Of a stretch of DNA of 46,615 bases, positions 1-10,497 are shown in pieces. The notes beneath the pieces were generated by a model, which was not told the origin of the DNA, ran no database searches, and saw only the letters and a program-made list of their open reading frames with translations. Source of the DNA: Roseofilum acuticapitatum BLCC-M154 (GTDB lineage: Bacteria > Cyanobacteriota > Cyanobacteriia > Cyanobacteriales > Desertifilaceae); assembly GCF_030068475.1 (NCBI RefSeq), contig NZ_JAQOSP010000039.1:1-46615 (forward strand), written 5' to 3'. Within the stretch, counting starts at the first letter, position 1. Every line of letters begins with the position of its first letter. The translations under genes were made by a program, and so were the position numbers.

Positions 1-141
1 AAATACTTACAAGTAGCCTGAATGGTGGCAACACCGGACAGAGTAGTGGGAATTGGCATCCCCTATCGCGCAACACTGGTATTCGACTAAAAACGGTACT
101 GGGAGTTGTGGTTCGAGCAATGTCCAACGGTGGATATCTCC
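1..141. repeat. Terminal direct repeat (left copy), circular-contig overlap
   Basis: These 141 bases are identical to 46475-46615. An exact terminal overlap of this size is typical of a de Bruijn assembly of a circular molecule. Cas2-encoding sequence lies on both sides of the join and is complementary in content, which supports circularity. The unique length is then 46,474 bp. Confidence 0.93.
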
Positions 142-182
142 TTTTAAAGAATCCTCGTACCTTTAGGTCGAGGAGTGTCAAC
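1..182 (+). mobile_element. Right half of a transposase-less IS200/IS605-like element splitting cas2
   Basis: This is the right part of an approximately 375-bp insert that starts near 46282 and runs through the contig junction. It ends with an imperfect hairpin at 153-173: CCTCG and ACC pair with GGT and CGAGG around a TTTA loop, with one bulged T. GTGTCAAC follows. A bulged subterminal hairpin followed by TCAA is the layout of IS200/IS605-type right ends. No transposase or accessory nuclease is encoded in the element, so it can only be mobilised in trans. Cas2 codons resume at 183. Confidence 0.75.
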
Positions 183-344
183 AGTTTGGATGAGATGCGC
201 TTACTCTATGCCAAGGTCAAAACCAAGATCAAGTTGGAAGAGGATAATGTCCGTTTTTACTGGTTATCTCCAGAAGCAGCATCGAATGCTCTCACCCTGG
301 GCAGCAAACCCCCTGAAGCACCACCAACTTACTATGTTTTGTAG
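183..344 (+). pseudogene. cas2: Cas2, 3' part (interrupted)
   Basis: This frame encodes the C-terminal 53 residues of Cas2, from SLDEMRLLY through EEDNVRFYWLS to PPTYYVL. Joined to the 37 N-terminal residues at 46171-46281, it restores a protein of about 90 residues, the normal Cas2 length. The in-frame reading upstream (from 108) is only element sequence. Cas2 is the non-catalytic bridge of the Cas1-Cas2 integrase, and its position directly before the leader and array is usual. As assembled the gene is split, so adaptation should fail unless the element excises precisely or Cas2 is supplied in trans. Confidence 0.88.
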
Positions 345-679
345 GGCGATCGCTCTGGAACCCCCTACTTCCATCTCTGTTTATTTTCCCTGGAGGTGTG
401 TAGGAGGGTTTTTTGGGGAGTAGAATAGCGCTCTATAATGCCTCTAATCTTTATAGAATAATGGTCTTAGCCGATATTACCAACCAGAGCCTCTCCATCT
501 ACACACCTCGGACAATCGCCGAAAGTCCCATGATTTCGTTGAGGTGTGTAGACTCCTTACTCCGTAAGGGTTTAAGGCTAATATTTGACTCTCTTGCACA
601 AGCGATTTACTCTATTTACAGGAGGTGTGTAGAATCGCAGCCTTCAAACCCTTACTCTGTCTGGTCTCCCAGACGAGCA
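345..679 (+). promoter_or_regulatory. CRISPR leader with repeated GAGGTGTGTAG motif
   Basis: This 335-bp stretch between cas2 and the first repeat has no credible gene. An 11-bp motif, GAGGTGTGTAG, occurs three times in direct orientation (393-403, 541-551, 622-632) and once inverted as CTACACACCTC (499-509). The degenerate terminal repeat at the far end of the array marks this side as leader-proximal, where transcription starts and new spacers enter. The motif copies could bind a leader-recognition factor or the integrase; that role is inferred. Confidence 0.75.
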
Positions 680-2534
680 GCTTACCGATTGGCTTAAATC
701 GGATTAGTTGGAAACCTCCACCAGCAGCAAGAATGCCAAGGGCATAGAGAGCGCTTACCGATTGGCTTAAATCGGATTAGTTGGAAACAGGCTGGCCGCA
801 GCCTTGCCCCAGATGCACCCAGGCTTACCGATTGGCTTAAATCGGATTAGTTGGAAACACCTTCTGGATCCTTATACTGGCAGAAATATTCCGGCTTACC
901 GATTGGCTTAAATCGGATTAGTTGGAAACCTTTATTGCCTACACATAAGCGATCTTCACCTTCTGGAGCTTACCGATTGGCTTAAATCGGATTAGTTGGA
1001 AACCTAAAGTCATGTGTTTTACCTCCATGACATGAATGCTTACCGATTGGCTTAAATCGGATTAGTTGGAAACCATTCATCTGCATGGCTTCTGCAACTT
1101 CTCCTCCAGCTTACCGATTGGCTTAAATCGGATTAGTTGGAAACGCTGTAAGTTCCGTCATCATTGTAGATGGGAGTCCCACGCTTACCGATTGGCTTAA
1201 ATCGGATTAGTTGGAAACTTCAGCATTTCGTAATCTCCTAAAAAACAATAAAGCAAGCTTACCGATTGGCTTAAATCGGATTAGTTGGAAACTTATGAAG
1301 AAGTCAGATTTTAGCATGTTAAACTCAAGCTTACCGATTGGCTTAAATCGGATTAGTTGGAAACACGCTCTCAGGCGTGGTACTCGCCTGTAGCCCAGTG
1401 CTTACCGATTGGCTTAAATCGGATTAGTTGGAAACACTGTTCTCCTCCCCTTAAAACAATCAATGAAACGCTTACCGATTGGCTTAAATCGGATTAGTTG
1501 GAAACGAAATATCCATCCCTGTTTGGGCTGAAATTTCTGCGGGCTTACCGATTGGCTTAAATCGGATTAGTTGGAAACGCGGACAGTAAAGCTTTCTGGA
1601 ACATTTTCGTTCTCGTAGCTTACCGATTGGCTTAAATCGGATTAGTTGGAAACCCTTTGTCACCTTCACCGATCCCACGTTATGCCCGTCGGCTTACCGA
1701 TTGGCTTAAATCGGATTAGTTGGAAACCTAGAATTGAAAGTGTAAATACCATAACAGCGAAGGGCTTACCGATTGGCTTAAATCGGATTAGTTGGAAACT
1801 GTAGTAGCCCTCATTGTCTTTTTCGACGGTAGTAAGCTTACCGATTGGCTTAAATCGGATTAGTTGGAAACGTTGTCACGGAATAAGTGAGGAAAGACAG
1901 GAGGATGAGCTTACCGATTGGCTTAAATCGGATTAGTTGGAAACCATACGGGGCAACTCATATTTACCTCCAAATTGTATTGCTTACCGATTGGCTTAAA
2001 TCGGATTAGTTGGAAACTCACTCCAGCAGACTTAACATCATCCTCAAGCACTGGAGCTTACCGATTGGCTTAAATCGGATTAGTTGGAAACGATGACCGC
2101 CAAAAACAGCCATCCTATTTTTATGGTAAGGCTTACCGATTGGCTTAAATCGGATTAGTTGGAAACTATCCTCCTCCGCAACCACCTCAACCAAGGGATT
2201 GGAGTACAGCTTACCGATTGGCTTAAATCGGATTAGTTGGAAACTTAAGATCCATTATCAATTGCAAGTCATTCTCAACGCTTACCGATTGGCTTAAATC
2301 GGATTAGTTGGAAACATGCGGACTGCCTGCCACATCTCGGTGGCTCGGCCACGCTTACCGATTGGCTTAAATCGGATTAGTTGGAAACAATTTTTTGATT
2401 GACAAGAAAAACTTTTATATCAGCCAGGCTTACCGATTGGCTTAAATCGGATTAGTTGGAAACCAAAAGCCATGCAAGACAAATAGAACAGGCAGAATGC
2501 TTACCGATTGCCTTAAATCGGATTAGTGAAAAAC
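680..2534 (+). CRISPR. CRISPR array, 26 repeats (last one degenerate), 25 spacers
   Basis: The 36-bp repeat begins GCTTACCGATTGG and ends GGATTAGTTGGAAAC. The first copy is 680-715 and the last 2499-2534. Spacers are 34-42 bp. Copies 1-25 look identical; the last has G-to-C in the GATTGG part and an altered 3' end (AGTGAAAAAC), which marks the leader-distal end. Within the repeat CCGATT can pair with AATCGG around GGCTTA, leaving a 13-nt single-stranded 3' tail ending TTGGAAAC, a plausible 8-nt crRNA handle. I recognised no spacer that clearly matches the rest of the plasmid. Confidence 0.99.
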
Positions 2535-2546
2535 TGAGAAATAACC

Positions 2547-2571
2547 AGGTGGAGATGCTCCACCTTTTTTT
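2547..2571 (+). terminator. Rho-independent terminator closing the array
   Basis: AGGTGGAG (2547-2554) pairs with CTCCACCT (2558-2565) around ATG and is followed by a run of seven T. It lies 12 bp after the last repeat on the array strand, so it should end the pre-crRNA and separate it from the NYN gene. Confidence 0.88.
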
Positions 2572-2689
2572 ATGAATAGCAACAACTCCTCAAGCCGCAG
2601 CAGAACCAGTAGGGCTAGAACTGGAAAGGGCATTGTATAGGGTGAGTGTTTAATGGGAAGTAAGCAAACCACCAGCGAGGACTTGCAAT

Positions 2690-3262
2690 GTGAAAACCTC
2701 TCGTCGCGTCTTAATTCTCGCCGATAGCGACAACACCTTTTTAGCTGCCCAAAGCTTTAACCGTCGCCTGGACTGGCAGAAAATTCGCGATTATCTAGCC
2801 GACCCCAAGGAAGGCAGAGAACTGATTGAAATGGTGATTTACGTCGGACTTCCGCCAGGGCGAGAGCGCTTTGAAGAACAGCGAAAAACAAAAGAGAAAT
2901 TTGTCTATTGGGCAAAAAGTAACGGGTTTTTAGTCGTTCTCAAAGAAGGCAAAACCAAGGGCAATGAATACGAAACCAATATCGATATTGTCATGGCGAT
3001 GGATGCCATCGAACTCGCCATCGAAGTCCGTCCCGATATCGTCGTTTTAGTCACCGGAGATTCCGATTTCGCCTATCTTGCCGAAAAATTGCGGCGGCGC
3101 GGAATCCGAGTCGAAGTCGCTTCCGTAGAACAATCTCTCGGCAACGATCTGAAAATGGCAGCTAGTAGCGTCATTGATTTAATTGGTATTTTCGATCGCT
3201 TTCAAGCTCAAAAAAGCGATCGCGACTACCACCGCATTGGTAGTGCCAATATTTTCGATTGA
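2690..3262 (+). CDS. NYN-domain (LabA/DUF88-like) putative ribonuclease
   Basis: The 190-residue protein matches the NYN (PIN-like) fold. It has an early Asp in LILADSDNTF (residues about 8-17), a central NIDIVMAMDAIELA block (about 98-111), and VLVTGDSDFAYLAEKLRRRG (about 123-142), where the paired Asp residues are the usual metal ligands. NYN proteins are typically Mg-dependent RNases. It starts at a GTG, with GAGG about ten bases upstream and the ATG at 2688 immediately stopped. It sits between the array terminator and the effector operon, so a role in crRNA processing or as an ancillary nuclease is possible but inferred. It could also be an unrelated cyanobacterial LabA-type protein. Confidence 0.82.
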   Translation: MKTSRRVLILADSDNTFLAAQSFNRRLDWQKIRDYLADPKEGRELIEMVIYVGLPPGRERFEEQRKTKEKFVYWAKSNGFLVVLKEGKTKGNEYETNIDIVMAMDAIELAIEVRPDIVVLVTGDSDFAYLAEKLRRRGIRVEVASVEQSLGNDLKMAASSVIDLIGIFDRFQAQKSDRDYHRIGSANIFD

Positions 3263-3333
3263 TACCGATCGTCCGCGAAGCCCAAACGCAATGACTGAGT
3301 TATAAACCCTAAACCGTACAAGGATAGAACGCC

Positions 3334-3744
3334 ATGAACTTGATGAAATTTCCCCAAACCCTTCTCACTTTTTCTGGAACCATGCTTGCTCCCATTCACA
3401 CCTTCACCCAAACCATGATGCACACCATTAACGGCAAACTGATTATCGTCAACGCCTCCGAATTCGATGAAGTGAAACAACTCGTCGAAGAAATTGATCG
3501 CAAATGCGATCGCCTAGAGAGCCAACAGGCGATCGCCCCAAGCTTACCCCAGGGCGAGTCTGTACAACAAATTCATGCGATCGGTTTATCCGTGCAAAAG
3601 CTGCGAACCATTTACAGTCGTCTGTTTTGGGTTGTTTTGGCTTCCAGCCTAGGCTTAAACGCCGCAAATTTCTTTATGCTTCGCAGTCCCTCTTGCGCTG
3701 TCGAATCTTCCAAAGGTGCGATCGAGCGCGAACTAGGGAATTAG
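3334..3744 (+). CDS. Hypothetical protein with C-terminal membrane helix
   Basis: This 136-residue protein matches no family I recognise. The middle (about residues 40-62) is an acidic/basic helix rich in E, D and K, probably coiled coil. Around residues 97-117, LFWVVLASSLGLNAANFF forms a likely single membrane helix with a short tail. A purine-rich AAGGA lies 12 bases before the ATG. Its last 70 bp overlap the 3' end of the convergent minus-strand membrane gene, which suggests a rearrangement at that point. It follows the NYN gene by 71 bp on the same strand. The function is unknown. Confidence 0.5.
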   Translation: MNLMKFPQTLLTFSGTMLAPIHTFTQTMMHTINGKLIIVNASEFDEVKQLVEEIDRKCDRLESQQAIAPSLPQGESVQQIHAIGLSVQKLRTIYSRLFWVVLASSLGLNAANFFMLRSPSCAVESSKGAIERELGN

Positions 3745-4105
3745 GACTCATGAGGGCAATCAAACCGGGGAAGGTTTCCTTTAGGGGTTTGGCGTTCGTT
3801 TCAAGTTCTAGGGGTTCGTTGCCTCTAAATAGGTCGAACAGGCGGCGCTTGAACCACAGAGAAAAAGGCGTGATGTAGATGATAAATAGGATCAGTACAA
3901 TGAGGACGGCGATCGCGATCGCTTGCAACACTAATAGATTGTTGATTCCCAATCGTTTTTGTAGCCAAATCCCGCTCACAGCAAAAAATAGCTCAGAGAC
4001 TCCATTGGCAACAACAGTAAAAAGCACTGTCCCAACCGCGAAAAATGATAAGAAATTTTTGGTTGGGTCTGTAATTAATTCGACAATTGGGTTGCGCCGT
4101 TTCAT
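3674..4105 (-). CDS. Two-TM membrane protein, probably a truncated CRISPR-linked sensor
   Basis: The 143-residue ORF starts MKRRNPIVELITDPTKN. It has two hydrophobic segments (about residues 18-45, FLSFFAVGTVLFTVVANGVS, and 55-82, LLVLQAIAIAVLIVLILFIIYI), then a cytosolic part ending in FPGLIALMSPN. That last block resembles the first strand of a Rossmann-like (CARF/SAVED-type) sensor, but the ORF then runs into antisense sequence of the neighbouring gene and stops. I infer a longer membrane-anchored sensor that lost its C-terminal domain. It is divergent from cas10. The sensor assignment is weak; the membrane topology is clear. Confidence 0.5.
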   Translation of the reverse strand: MKRRNPIVELITDPTKNFLSFFAVGTVLFTVVANGVSELFFAVSGIWLQKRLGINNLLVLQAIAIAVLIVLILFIIYITPFSLWFKRRLFDLFRGNEPLELETNAKPLKETFPGLIALMSPNSLVRARSHLWKIRQRKRDCEA

Positions 4106-4328
4106 ATCTTATTTCTAATTTTTGTAACAAAAAGTGTACTTGTACGGATGTTTAGTCTTTTTATTGTATAACGTTAACAAGGTAACAAAGCATCATTTCC
4201 ACGCCCCAGGGCAAGAAACGATAGCAAGGATTGGGAATTATTGTTCAAAATCTATACTCATTAGCTATTGTAGGAGCCTTTGGAAATCCCCGTTTCCACC
4301 TTAGTGTTACGGTGAACTCACTTGCTAA

Positions 4329-7180
<2,852 letters not shown>

Positions 7181-7256
7181 TGTTTGATTTCCCAAGGTAG
7201 AAATATCCCTTTCCACCCCTCGATTAAAGTAGTCAGTATCTTAACCCATTACACCT

Positions 7257-8075
7257 ATGTATCACAAAGCCTACGGAATTATGGAAACCTTAGCACCCCT
7301 GCATGTCGGAGCTAGTGCCGGAGAAGAAGCGGGCAATCTCAACCTGATTTTCCGCGACCAGTTTACGCAAACTGGCATGATTCCCGGTAGCTCCATACGC
7401 GGCCGGTTCCGAGCCGATATGCGCGTTAAATCAGACTCAGATACCCATAACTGGTACGGACACGAAGCCGTTTCTGGACAAACCGATGGCGGAACTACGG
7501 AAGCCAAAGTTAAGTTTGAGTATGCGTCCCTCGTATGGTTGCCTGTCTTTTGTCCGGGACAACCGGTCGTTTGGGTGAGCTGTCCGCGCTTACTGAAACG
7601 GTATAAGCAAATTTCTGGCGTTGCTCAGGCTGGGATTCCCAAGCCTTACACCGCTTCACCTTCTCTAGTCGGGCGCAATGTGGGCAATAACAAAACTGTC
7701 TTGTTTTTCAATTTGGGCTTTTTGGAGATCGAACATAAAGTAGACCTCACGTCGTGGATTCCTACCGGTGCAGATTTATCGGCGGAAAATTTGGTGGTGG
7801 TTGCTGATAATGATATCTCTATGCTTCACGATATGGCTTTGTACCGTCAGAGTCGAGTTTCCTTAGAACCCAACCAAAAGAAAGCCAAACAAGGGGCATT
7901 TTTTGATGTAGAAGCTTTGCCGGAGGGAAGCGTTTTAGTCTTTCCGATCGCGATCAAAGACGCGGGATGGCAGCCTTTTGGCGAAACCCTCACGGAAGAG
8001 TTATATTTCGGCGGTTTGGAATCGATTGGTTTCGGTCGCTGTCGTGTTACCTTGGCTGGAAATTATTTTGCCTAA
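7257..8075 (+). CDS. cmr4: Cmr4-like backbone (Cas7 group), unusual catalytic loop
   Basis: This 272-residue Cas7-type protein forms the repeated filament along crRNA. It has APLHVGAS (13-20), the IPGSSIRGRFRADMR block (42-56) and a glycine-rich ending, GGLESIGFGRCRVTLAG, diagnostic of RAMP proteins. In canonical Cmr4 the loop between these N-terminal blocks carries a catalytic Asp (GxxDLPIxRE). Here the stretch reads GNLNLIFRDQ, with Asn at the expected position and the nearest Asp at 34. Target RNA slicing every 6 nt may therefore be weak or absent, or use a shifted residue. The function in crRNA binding should be kept. Confidence 0.9.
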   Translation: MYHKAYGIMETLAPLHVGASAGEEAGNLNLIFRDQFTQTGMIPGSSIRGRFRADMRVKSDSDTHNWYGHEAVSGQTDGGTTEAKVKFEYASLVWLPVFCPGQPVVWVSCPRLLKRYKQISGVAQAGIPKPYTASPSLVGRNVGNNKTVLFFNLGFLEIEHKVDLTSWIPTGADLSAENLVVVADNDISMLHDMALYRQSRVSLEPNQKKAKQGAFFDVEALPEGSVLVFPIAIKDAGWQPFGETLTEELYFGGLESIGFGRCRVTLAGNYFA

Positions 8076-8122
8076 TCCAGTTATAGCCTAGAACTTAGAC
8101 GTTACATAAGGAGAGAGAACTA

Positions 8123-8542
8123 ATGGGATGGACATACTACGGTTTGGATCAGGCGGCGCAAAAATTGGTGTTGGATGCCAAAAAGCGCGATCGCGACTCT
8201 CTGAACCAAGCCTTTAAAATGCGTGAAGCAGTCGCTTATGGACTCGAACGCTTTTGGGGCGAACACCTGCGCTTGCAAGGAAAAGAAACTGCTAAGTCCC
8301 AATATTGGAAAGCTACCTGGGACAAACTGGTGGAACTGATGACAAATGCAGGGGTAACAATTCCTAACGATTCGGTGAAGGCGAACCAAACCGACAAGGT
8401 ACAGGAAATGGCACAAAAACTGTGGGAGGTGAACTTGCAAGACCAACGAGTAGCGATCGCTGTACTAACCCAACTTTGCGATTGTTTGGTCTGGTGGACG
8501 CAACGATATAAAGGAGAAAAAGAAACCGCTAATAAGAATTAA
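8123..8542 (+). CDS. cmr5: Cmr5-like small subunit (Cas11 group)
   Basis: This is a 139-residue, mostly helical, highly charged protein between cmr4 and the fused RAMP genes, where Cmr5 is expected. Cmr5 proteins are about 120-150 residues and form the inner belly of the complex over the target RNA. Visible features are the N-terminal YYGLDQAAQKLVLDAKKRD helix, a conserved-looking Trp/Tyr stretch (QYWKATWDKL, about 59-68), and a C-terminal helix ending LCDCLVWWTQRY. A strong purine-rich site (AAGGAGAGAGA) precedes the ATG. Assignment rests on size, composition and position as much as sequence. Confidence 0.8.
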   Translation: MGWTYYGLDQAAQKLVLDAKKRDRDSLNQAFKMREAVAYGLERFWGEHLRLQGKETAKSQYWKATWDKLVELMTNAGVTIPNDSVKANQTDKVQEMAQKLWEVNLQDQRVAIAVLTQLCDCLVWWTQRYKGEKETANKN

Positions 8543-8576
8543 AACTGTGCCAGTTAATCAGACCAGAGACAAGATA

Positions 8577-8819
8577 ATGACACTCAAAGAAACCCTGAAA
8601 CAAGAATTAGATCGTTTGAATGAAGATCAATTACAACAAGTTGCTAACTTTATTGCATTTGTCGAATTTACGGCCAAACAAGATAGCTTTCCATTATGGC
8701 AAACAACAACACCCGCACAGCGTGCAGCTAAGTGGCGCGAATCCGTCGCTCAACCCGGAACTATTAGTCCTAACTTACCCGATTCTGCACTTGGTCGTGA
8801 CAGCATCTATAGCGAATGA
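8577..8819 (+). CDS. Orphan VapB-like antitoxin inside the cas operon
   Basis: The 80-residue protein from ATG 8577 (a GTG at 8547 would add ten residues) has MTLKETLKQELDRLNEDQL helices and ends PNLPDSALGRDSIYSE, close to the tail of cyanobacterial VapB-type antitoxins. No toxin gene follows. At the stop, an overlapping ATG (8816) reads M-T-R-Y-Y-H-D and then stops; MTRYY is a common start of cognate PIN toxins, so this looks like the first codons of a lost vapC. The gene interrupts the effector operon between cmr5 and the first double RAMP. It may still be co-transcribed. Any role in the complex is unknown. Confidence 0.68.
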   Translation: MTLKETLKQELDRLNEDQLQQVANFIAFVEFTAKQDSFPLWQTTTPAQRAAKWRESVAQPGTISPNLPDSALGRDSIYSE

Positions 8820-8831
8820 CTCGATACTACC

Positions 8832-10439
8832 ATGACTAAAACTACCCATATTGCTCAAAAAGTACCCATGATGTTTCGCGCCCAGACATCTGGACGTTGC
8901 AGTTTGCAGTTTGCCAGTTCTTCAGATCGAGATTGCTGGACAAAAGAATTACTCAATTGCCAATCAGAGGAGTCCCAACCCAGCCATCAGCACCAAGAAC
9001 CCGAAAATGTGTTGGCAGACGGATACTTTTTCCGCACGAAAATTAAGTTTCCCTGGCGGGTATTTACCAATAGTGGGCAGGATAGCATTGCTCGTCCAGT
9101 TCTCGACGTTCGGGGAATTCCCCACATTCCCGGTAGCAGTATCAAAGGACTATTTCGCCGTGAATGTCAGAGGCGCGATCGCAAAAAAACCGAATCTGAA
9201 AAGCTAACGAATCTTTACTGTGGGGATACAGAAAATCTCGAACCCGGAATCCTGCGCTTTCATGGAGCTTATCCTGTAGGGGATTGGGCTGGAACAATTG
9301 AGGAGAAAAACCCAGATGGCTCTATATATCGAATCGTAGATGTGGTTCATCCCCAGCAAGATTGGCAAATTGGCAAACCTTCTCGGAAAAAGAATGCCAG
9401 CGCTCTCATTAGCCTGTATAAACCGATGCTGGTTTTTGAGATTAGTAGCTCTAAAGCCTTGAGCAAGGAGAAGTGGGAAAAGATTCAAGGTATCCTTAAA
9501 TATGCCCTGCGTCCGGGTTTGGGTGGAAAAACAAGCAGTGGCTATGGATTAGCCTATCAACCCCAAGACAAATATGAGATCAGCGCCTACTTGAGAGGTG
9601 AAGGAATCAACCCCGTTCTGTTGGGCAAAAACCCTGAATTTCGCCCCAACATATTTAAAGCAACATTGCGTGGTCATACCCGGCGTTTATTAGCTGGTTG
9701 TACATCACAAGTCGATCGCCTTGTTGGGGAACTCTTTGGCAGCACGAAAGCACCTTCTCTCGTCGAAATTTACTGGGATGGCAACTTACCCTCTGAGCCA
9801 ACCCCAACATATGATGTCAAAGGCACACTGTGGATGAGCGCCCCAAAACCTAAAGAGCAAAAATTGCTTCAATCAGTGTTTCAGTTTGCCTATACTATGG
9901 GCGGTTTCGGCAAGTCTTGGCGGCGGGTATGGCATAAAAAATTTTACCCGAATCGACAATACGATAAAGACATCGGCTGCCACTGGAAAGCAGATGAAGA
10001 TTGCCTTGAGGAGATTCAGAAACCCAAACAGTTAACAGCGTTTCTCGATCGCCTAGAGCAGGTTTGTCAGGACTATTGCGGTAGTAATAAGTCCGGGCCG
10101 CTGGATTGGCGGGAAGCTTGGCATCGAGACCGGGTAGGGGTTTATGCAGCAGTGACAGAGCGATCGCAGGCGATCGAATTATTCCACGAGCCAAAGTTTA
10201 AAACGATTCCAGCCATTGGCGGGAAAAACCCAGGGGACGATCGCCCAAAATACGTGAGTTCGGTTTGGCACAGGATGTTACCCATCTCCGACAACCGGTA
10301 TTTAGAAATTGTCACGGTATTTCATGGCGATCGCTCTCAATGGAAAAGCAATAACGGTAATGGAGACAGTCAACTCAAACCATTTACAGACGAGTTAGAG
10401 GGGAAAAATCTGAAGCTTATCTGGGGAAAGAAGCCGTAA
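8832..10439 (+). CDS. Double-RAMP (Cmr6/Cmr1-like fusion) protein, copy 1
   Basis: The 535-residue protein carries two RAMP/Cas7-like units. The first has FTNSGQDS, then IPHIPGSSIKGLFRREC (about 93-110), the Cmr6-type glycine/serine loop, and GLGGKTSSGYGLAY (about 229-242). The second has FRPNIFKATLRGHTRRLLAG (about 272-291) and GGFGKSWRRVWHKKFYP (about 357-373), resembling Cmr1/Cmr6 RAMP motifs. No separate cmr1 or cmr6 exists on the plasmid, so the fusion probably fills both places at the 3' end of the crRNA filament. Its first about 20 codons are nearly identical in DNA to those of the next gene, whereas the rest is diverged. Confidence 0.83.
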   Translation: MTKTTHIAQKVPMMFRAQTSGRCSLQFASSSDRDCWTKELLNCQSEESQPSHQHQEPENVLADGYFFRTKIKFPWRVFTNSGQDSIARPVLDVRGIPHIPGSSIKGLFRRECQRRDRKKTESEKLTNLYCGDTENLEPGILRFHGAYPVGDWAGTIEEKNPDGSIYRIVDVVHPQQDWQIGKPSRKKNASALISLYKPMLVFEISSSKALSKEKWEKIQGILKYALRPGLGGKTSSGYGLAYQPQDKYEISAYLRGEGINPVLLGKNPEFRPNIFKATLRGHTRRLLAGCTSQVDRLVGELFGSTKAPSLVEIYWDGNLPSEPTPTYDVKGTLWMSAPKPKEQKLLQSVFQFAYTMGGFGKSWRRVWHKKFYPNRQYDKDIGCHWKADEDCLEEIQKPKQLTAFLDRLEQVCQDYCGSNKSGPLDWREAWHRDRVGVYAAVTERSQAIELFHEPKFKTIPAIGGKNPGDDRPKYVSSVWHRMLPISDNRYLEIVTVFHGDRSQWKSNNGNGDSQLKPFTDELEGKNLKLIWGKKP

Positions 10440-10497
10440 ACTGGCAGCCCTAGATGACTCAATTAAAGAAGCAGTAACCCATGGATAGAAGATTACC

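Noticed and set aside
413-697. 94-residue frame in the leader
   Set aside because: No ribosome site or family; it runs into the first repeat and overlaps the leader motif copies.
859-967. Shared ACCTTCTGGA in two neighbouring spacers
   Set aside because: Ten bases at opposite ends of the spacers is within chance; no wider similarity.
1211-1678. Open frames across the repeat-spacer region on both strands
   Set aside because: They are products of the CRISPR repeat sequence, with repeated SLPIGLNRISWK-type peptides, and not genes.
3226-3480. Minus-strand frame at the end of the NYN gene
   Set aside because: Shadow of the NYN gene and the next gene; no family match.
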